From contig CAZIWA010000021.1 in the NCBI GenBank assembly GCA_964542875.1, positions 1 through 55,320 on the forward strand: a DNA stretch of 55,320 nt, written 5' to 3'. Of the stretch, positions 51,778 to 55,320 are shown piece after piece. The stretch's first letter is position 1. Every line of letters begins with the position of its first letter. The notes under the pieces are model-generated. The model was not told the origin of the DNA. It saw only the letters and a program-made list of their open reading frames with translations, and did no database searches. The position numbers and the translations under genes were made by a program. This DNA is from CAZGOM01 sp964542875 (GTDB lineage: Bacteria > Planctomycetota > Phycisphaerae > Phycisphaerales > Phycisphaeraceae).

Positions 51778-54447
51778 TCACGGCTCGAGCACCACGATGT
51801 CTGTCACATCCAGCGGCAGTTCGATCTTCACCCCGCCGTCCTTAAGCGTCTCAACGATCTTCACCGGCACACCCTCGGTGCTCCTGGCCCGGGTCACAGG
51901 ATGCTTCACACGAATGGTCACCGCGAGCTTTTCGATCGGCTTATGGGTGTAGTTGCACAGCACCACGCACGACCCTTTGGGGCCTGTGAGAAGATTGGTT
52001 TCCACCACATCCACATCGGCCTCCGCCACCGGCAGCAGCTTCGCCTGCTTGATCGGTAACCGTATCAATCCCCGAGGCCCTGCGGGCCATACTTCTTCCA
52101 AGGTCGTCGGCTTAAATCCCGCCATCTGACCATAAGCCAGCATGGGAAAAAACCCATTGAGATACACATACCCGCCGCCGCGTTTGGCCATTGCGGAGGC
52201 GATGGCTCCGCCTTGCTCAAACCGGCCCAGCACGGTCATGCCGGTGCCCCAGATCCCGCGCCGCGGTTCGGGAATCGAAAGCATCCCGCCGATCACGGGC
52301 AGTTTCACTTTTCCTTCAGGCAGGTCGAGTGTCACATGGTTCATCGGTGCAATCGTCGGCAGATCGATCCGTTCGCTGTATTCGTGCTTTTCGCGAATCA
52401 TGGACATCGCCGCATCCGCCGGCCACAGGTCCACGGCAAAGCCTGGGATCAGAGGTTCAAAAAACTCATCCCGGGTCGCCGCGCCTGCGCTCAGGTAAAC
52501 AATCCCCCCTGTCTTCACCCATCGCGCCACCGCCTGTCCGGCCTTGCGCGTAAGCGTCTGCCCCGTCAGGTAGAGAACCTTGTAGTCTTTAAGCTTGCCC
52601 TCGGCAACATCATCTTCATTAAGAAAATCCGGCTGAATCTGAATATGCCTCAGCCCATGCCATAAAAGCCTCGTTTCCACGAAACTTGCGGGGTCTTCCG
52701 TGTGCCAGATGTCATTGCTCACTGAGTACAGGATGGCCACAGGGTCGCGCACGGGTTTGGCCTCGTACAACACATCCTCGGCGTTGGCCAGTGCCCGGTT
52801 GGTCTTGGCCACCCCGTCGTACATGCTGTGAAGGTCTGACCAATAGTTTTCCGTCCCGATGTAGGTCGGCCCAAACGTCCAGTAGAAAATCGTCTTGCTT
52901 CCCTGCCCGACGTTGGAATACGCCTTGAGCCTTAGATACCGGTCATCGCTGGGCGTAATGAGCCCCATCAGGTCCATCTCGGGATGGCCCGTCATCCCCG
53001 AACGCAGGATTGCCGACAGGTAAGCAAAGCTCTGCGCGCCTGACCACGTGTATTTCGGGCCATACATGTGATTCAAGCCCAGCCAGTCTTCCGCGGCGAG
53101 GATGTCCACCGCGCGCGTCCGGCCAAGCTCGATCAAGTCCAGCATCTTGTAGCCCATGCCCACATTCGGCGCGCCCCACCCGTTGAAAAACGAGTGGCTG
53201 CTCGGCAGCGTCTCCGTCGGCACGTCTGGGAAATTCCCATGGATCAGATCGGAAGAATGTTTAAGCTGCTTGGCCGACCACCATTGCCCGAACTTCGCCG
53301 CATAGTAGTGCAGCCGCCTGGTCTTAAGGTCCGCATCCCGGCTCAGCGCTTTGCCCTTCATCGCTTCCACCGGGTACTCCACGGATTCCAGCCGTGTCGG
53401 CAGGTCCTCGGACCTCACGCCCATGGAGCTTAAATATCCGCGGAACCAACCCGACAAAAGCTGCTTGTCCACGCCCGAAAGATTCAACACGCCGGTCTCG
53501 TCGGACACCACGTAATGGACCAGGTTCTGGTACTTCCATTTGCCGATCGCTGTTTCCAGCTCTTTGGCCAGTGTTCCCTTCACAAACTGCGTCCACTCGC
53601 GCGATGCTTCTTCAGGCGATGCCGTGTAGTTCCAGGTGGTGCCGTAGGTCTTCATGCCCGCGTCTTTGATCGCCTGCGCGGATGCGTTGCCGACGGTGTT
53701 GATCCCCAGCCATTTGATCGCCTCCAGGGAGTTCTTCTCCAGGGCCGGGTCGTAATGCCCCCACAGCGAAGTCATCACCGTAAATTTCTTGAGCTTGATC
53801 GGGCTCACCGCCACGCCGGGGTCCAGCCTCGCCGCAGACTCACGCGCCCATGCCAATTGCCGGGAAACCATCTGGCTGCCGGTCTCAAACTGGTCTTTGT
53901 ATTTCCGGATCGGGTGAGGCAGCAAAAACCCAACCGTCTGGCTGTCGCTTGTTTCCACCGTGTCGATCACCACCTGCGCCTCCGACGGCGCATCGGCGAT
54001 CTGTATCTGCACCTGAACCCCTTTGCTTCCCGCAGGCGCATTGGGCGCCGGGTCGATGGGCACAAATGTCCCGGTCATCGCCGGCCATTCAGCCAGCCCG
54101 CCTGAGCGCGCGCGCAACTTGGGAAGTTGCTTGCCTGAAAGGTGAAACCATTCGCTCCACCCACCCGCAACGCTCACGCCTTTCAATTGCGGCAGGTACC
54201 ACTGCGGACCATCATGCCGGAATCCCCCTGTGGTGATCTGATACCCCGTCGCCACCGGGCGAACCACCTTGAACCTGACATAAATCTCATCGATGAATTT
54301 GTCATCCGCCGCAGGCGCGGACGTGGTCTGCGGCGCCTGCGCCAAAGCGGTCGTCATCCCCATGCCCAGGCAAGCCATTACGCCGACAAGCACCAGCCAC
54401 CAGGCTCGCCCAAACCGCTGCGCCTTTCTATTGACGGTACGCTTCAA
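51778..54447 (-). CDS. Secreted GH42-like (clan GH-A) putative glycosidase
   Basis: This 889-residue protein has a signal peptide (~1-37, ending ALAQA). An N-terminal beta-rich region (~45-200) precedes a probable TIM barrel (~215-560: KFTVMTSLWGHYDP, EAIKWLGINTVGNASAQAIKDAGMKTYGTTW, VHYVVSDETG, RAVDILAAEDWLGL). A flavodoxin-like part follows (~600-700: VAILYSVSNDIWHTEDPASF, KDYKVLYLTGQTLTRKAGQAVARWVKTGGIVYLSAGA), as in the GH42 trimerisation domain. Glu residues in SDETG and AAEDW are candidate acid/base and nucleophile. This is inferred from fold-type pattern, not a clear family hit. It is followed by a pseudopilin gene. Confidence 0.6.
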   Translation of the reverse strand: MKRTVNRKAQRFGRAWWLVLVGVMACLGMGMTTALAQAPQTTSAPAADDKFIDEIYVRFKVVRPVATGYQITTGGFRHDGPQWYLPQLKGVSVAGGWSEWFHLSGKQLPKLRARSGGLAEWPAMTGTFVPIDPAPNAPAGSKGVQVQIQIADAPSEAQVVIDTVETSDSQTVGFLLPHPIRKYKDQFETGSQMVSRQLAWARESAARLDPGVAVSPIKLKKFTVMTSLWGHYDPALEKNSLEAIKWLGINTVGNASAQAIKDAGMKTYGTTWNYTASPEEASREWTQFVKGTLAKELETAIGKWKYQNLVHYVVSDETGVLNLSGVDKQLLSGWFRGYLSSMGVRSEDLPTRLESVEYPVEAMKGKALSRDADLKTRRLHYYAAKFGQWWSAKQLKHSSDLIHGNFPDVPTETLPSSHSFFNGWGAPNVGMGYKMLDLIELGRTRAVDILAAEDWLGLNHMYGPKYTWSGAQSFAYLSAILRSGMTGHPEMDLMGLITPSDDRYLRLKAYSNVGQGSKTIFYWTFGPTYIGTENYWSDLHSMYDGVAKTNRALANAEDVLYEAKPVRDPVAILYSVSNDIWHTEDPASFVETRLLWHGLRHIQIQPDFLNEDDVAEGKLKDYKVLYLTGQTLTRKAGQAVARWVKTGGIVYLSAGAATRDEFFEPLIPGFAVDLWPADAAMSMIREKHEYSERIDLPTIAPMNHVTLDLPEGKVKLPVIGGMLSIPEPRRGIWGTGMTVLGRFEQGGAIASAMAKRGGGYVYLNGFFPMLAYGQMAGFKPTTLEEVWPAGPRGLIRLPIKQAKLLPVAEADVDVVETNLLTGPKGSCVVLCNYTHKPIEKLAVTIRVKHPVTRARSTEGVPVKIVETLKDGGVKIELPLDVTDIVVLEP

Positions 54448-54503
54448 GGCACGCCCTTTGGTTCAACAAAGACATCTCAAGGTCCGCCGACAAGCCTCAC
54501 TGA

Positions 54504-54683
54504 TTACGGGGTTCCAACCGAAGCGCCTGCTGCGGGAACGCTGATGGCGCCCGCCTGAGGGGTCAGCGCCTCATCAAGGCTCAATACATAAGCGACAATT
54601 CCCGCCAACATCACTAACACTGCAACAACGATCACCCATTTCGCCGGGCCGGCCCGGCCTTCCTTTTGCTCATGCTGATTCAC
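54504..54683 (-). CDS. Small single-helix membrane protein
   Basis: This 59-residue product starts from a GTG at 54683 with GAGGGG upstream; a longer frame to 54767 adds 28 residues with no clear start signal. A short charged N-terminus (NQHEQKEGRAGPAK) is followed by one membrane helix (WVIVVAVLVMLAGIVAYVL) and an Ala/Gly/Pro tail. No family is recognised. It lies 57 bases before the GH42-like gene on the same strand and may be its first operon partner. Confidence 0.5.
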   Translation of the reverse strand: MNQHEQKEGRAGPAKWVIVVAVLVMLAGIVAYVLSLDEALTPQAGAISVPAAGASVGTP

Positions 54684-54844
54684 GGGGCCCCTCTTTAAAT
54701 TGCGCAGTATTACGCGTGTTGCATCATAGTCTAAAATTCCGGACAATTTTTCCTGAATGATTTGCAAACCCCACTTTGCCCTTCATGAAATTGTCGACAC
54801 CTAACCATCTGAATTTCAAAGTCTTACGCTCATTGCTCAACTCC

Positions 54845-54874
54845 GCCGGAAAAAACAATCAGTTTTTCTCCGGT
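54845..54874. other. Hairpin in the intergenic region
   Basis: CCGGAAAAAAC and GTTTTTCTCCGG flank AATCA, forming a foldback with an A/T-rich lower and G/C closing stem. It lies between the divergent small membrane protein gene and the last pseudopilin gene. It may be a terminator-like or protein-binding site. The rest of the 582-base gap (54684-55265) contains the leader hairpins listed next and no other gene. Confidence 0.35.
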
Positions 54875-55036
54875 CTTTAAGCAATATCCAAGCAGTTGCA
54901 GGCGTTGTTTACATCGGGTAGGATTAAGCGGCTTCCGGGGAGCTTGCACCTACGCTTACTCCCACCAGCACTGACTTGATTGCTCAATTTGTAGCGACGC
55001 CATCAAGCAAGTTACGAACAATTTGGTACGTCCGTT

Positions 55037-55146
55037 CACCACCGGAGTGCATTGCTACGCACTCTTTCACTGGTGTCTGTACGTAATCATTTATTGGAAT
55101 GCGCTTGGCGCATATCTCCAGGATGGGGAAGGAGGTCGATTCGTAG
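55037..55146 (+). promoter_or_regulatory. Structured leader and possible 15-codon upstream frame before the last pseudopilin gene
   Basis: CACCA...TGGTG encloses GAGTGC...GCACTC (55037-55075), then ATGCGC-TTG-GCGCAT (55099-55113). The second hairpin begins a 15-codon frame (ATG at 55099, TAG at 55144-55146) encoding MRLAHISRMGKEVDS. Together they could form a leader controlling the gene at 55266. No known riboswitch class fits. Confidence 0.35.
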
Positions 55147-55265
55147 CAGCATTCGTAAAGCAGCCGGCAGTCATTTGCTAATACGATGCTTCATTGCTTT
55201 TCTTTACTGCCATTTAAAACGTTTGTTCAACATTAAATCAAACCCTTATTAGGGAAAGCTATCCT

Positions 55266-55320
55266 ATGCGAAATCTTCGTGCATTTACCCTCATCGAACT
55301 GTTGGTTGTCATCTCGATCA
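55266..55320 (+). CDS. Pseudopilin-like protein (N-terminus only)
   Basis: Only 18 codons are in the window: MRNLRAFTLIELLVVISI. The basic leader, cut at Ala6/Phe7, and Glu at +5 identify a prepilin-type signal. GGGAAAG lies 8-14 bases upstream of the ATG as a possible ribosome-binding site. It is the sixth such gene here. Confidence 0.85.
   Translation, partial: MRNLRAFTLIELLVVISI

Noticed and set aside
54901..54965. Second REP-like copy (GGTAGGATTAAGC ... GCTTACTCCC)
   Set aside because: The arms match poorly with each other and with 43112-43147.
1..55320. Insertion sequences, prophage, integrases, tRNA or rRNA genes
   Set aside because: No transposase, integrase or phage protein motif was found in any frame, and no cloverleaf or rRNA-like stretch was recognised in the gaps. 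Weak RNA genes could be missed without a covariance search.

Overview
The window looks like a chromosomal segment of a planctomycete, most probably of the class Phycisphaerae. The pointers are high GC, many solitary pseudopilin-like proteins carrying an H-X9-DG motif, secreted DUF4838 and PcRGLX/YetA-type carbohydrate proteins, a fused AroD-AroE enzyme, and housekeeping genes whose usual clusters are broken up. This placement is inferred from gene content; no 16S rRNA or tRNA gene is visible.

Layout. (1) 1-9433 is a carbohydrate-use locus. A GntR/LacI hybrid regulator, a pseudopilin, a CBM9 + PcRGLX-type protein and a DUF4838 lipoprotein all lie on the minus strand, and a DUF2920 hydrolase is divergent. 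ATTGCAAT-type palindromes sit on both divergent promoters. (2) 9459-16526 holds an HTH protein, a DUF1653 protein, two pseudopilins, aroDE, rnpA, trmL and pdxH. (3) 16653-19012 is the rplK-rplA-rplJ-rplL ribosomal operon, without nusG upstream or rpoBC downstream. (4) 19204-31528 carries a pseudopilin, tig, a SHOCT-like membrane protein, clpX without clpP, a P-loop kinase, a His-rich Rieske protein, a heterodimeric ABC exporter, a class I FBP aldolase and a TerC protein. (5) 31624-40464 carries an RluA-type pseudouridine synthase, a YfgM-like protein, a LacI regulator, two paralogous lipoproteins, lutABC and smpB. (6) 40461-50840 carries a second PcRGLX-like protein, rpmH, a secreted beta-propeller, an S55 (SpoIVB-type) peptidase, rnc and a DUF805 protein. 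(7) 50856-55320 carries a pseudopilin behind a GH42-like secreted protein, a tiny membrane protein, and the start of a sixth pseudopilin behind a structured leader.

How the genes fit together. The two ends look like plant or algal polysaccharide degradation modules, and in each a single pseudopilin gene sits in line with a large secreted carbohydrate enzyme. The middle is mostly core metabolism and translation. Non-coding highlights are the operator palindromes, a 96-bp interspersed repeat in two copies 24 kb apart, several strong terminators, and small hairpins next to ribosomal-protein start sites. I saw no insertion sequence, prophage, CRISPR array or RNA gene.
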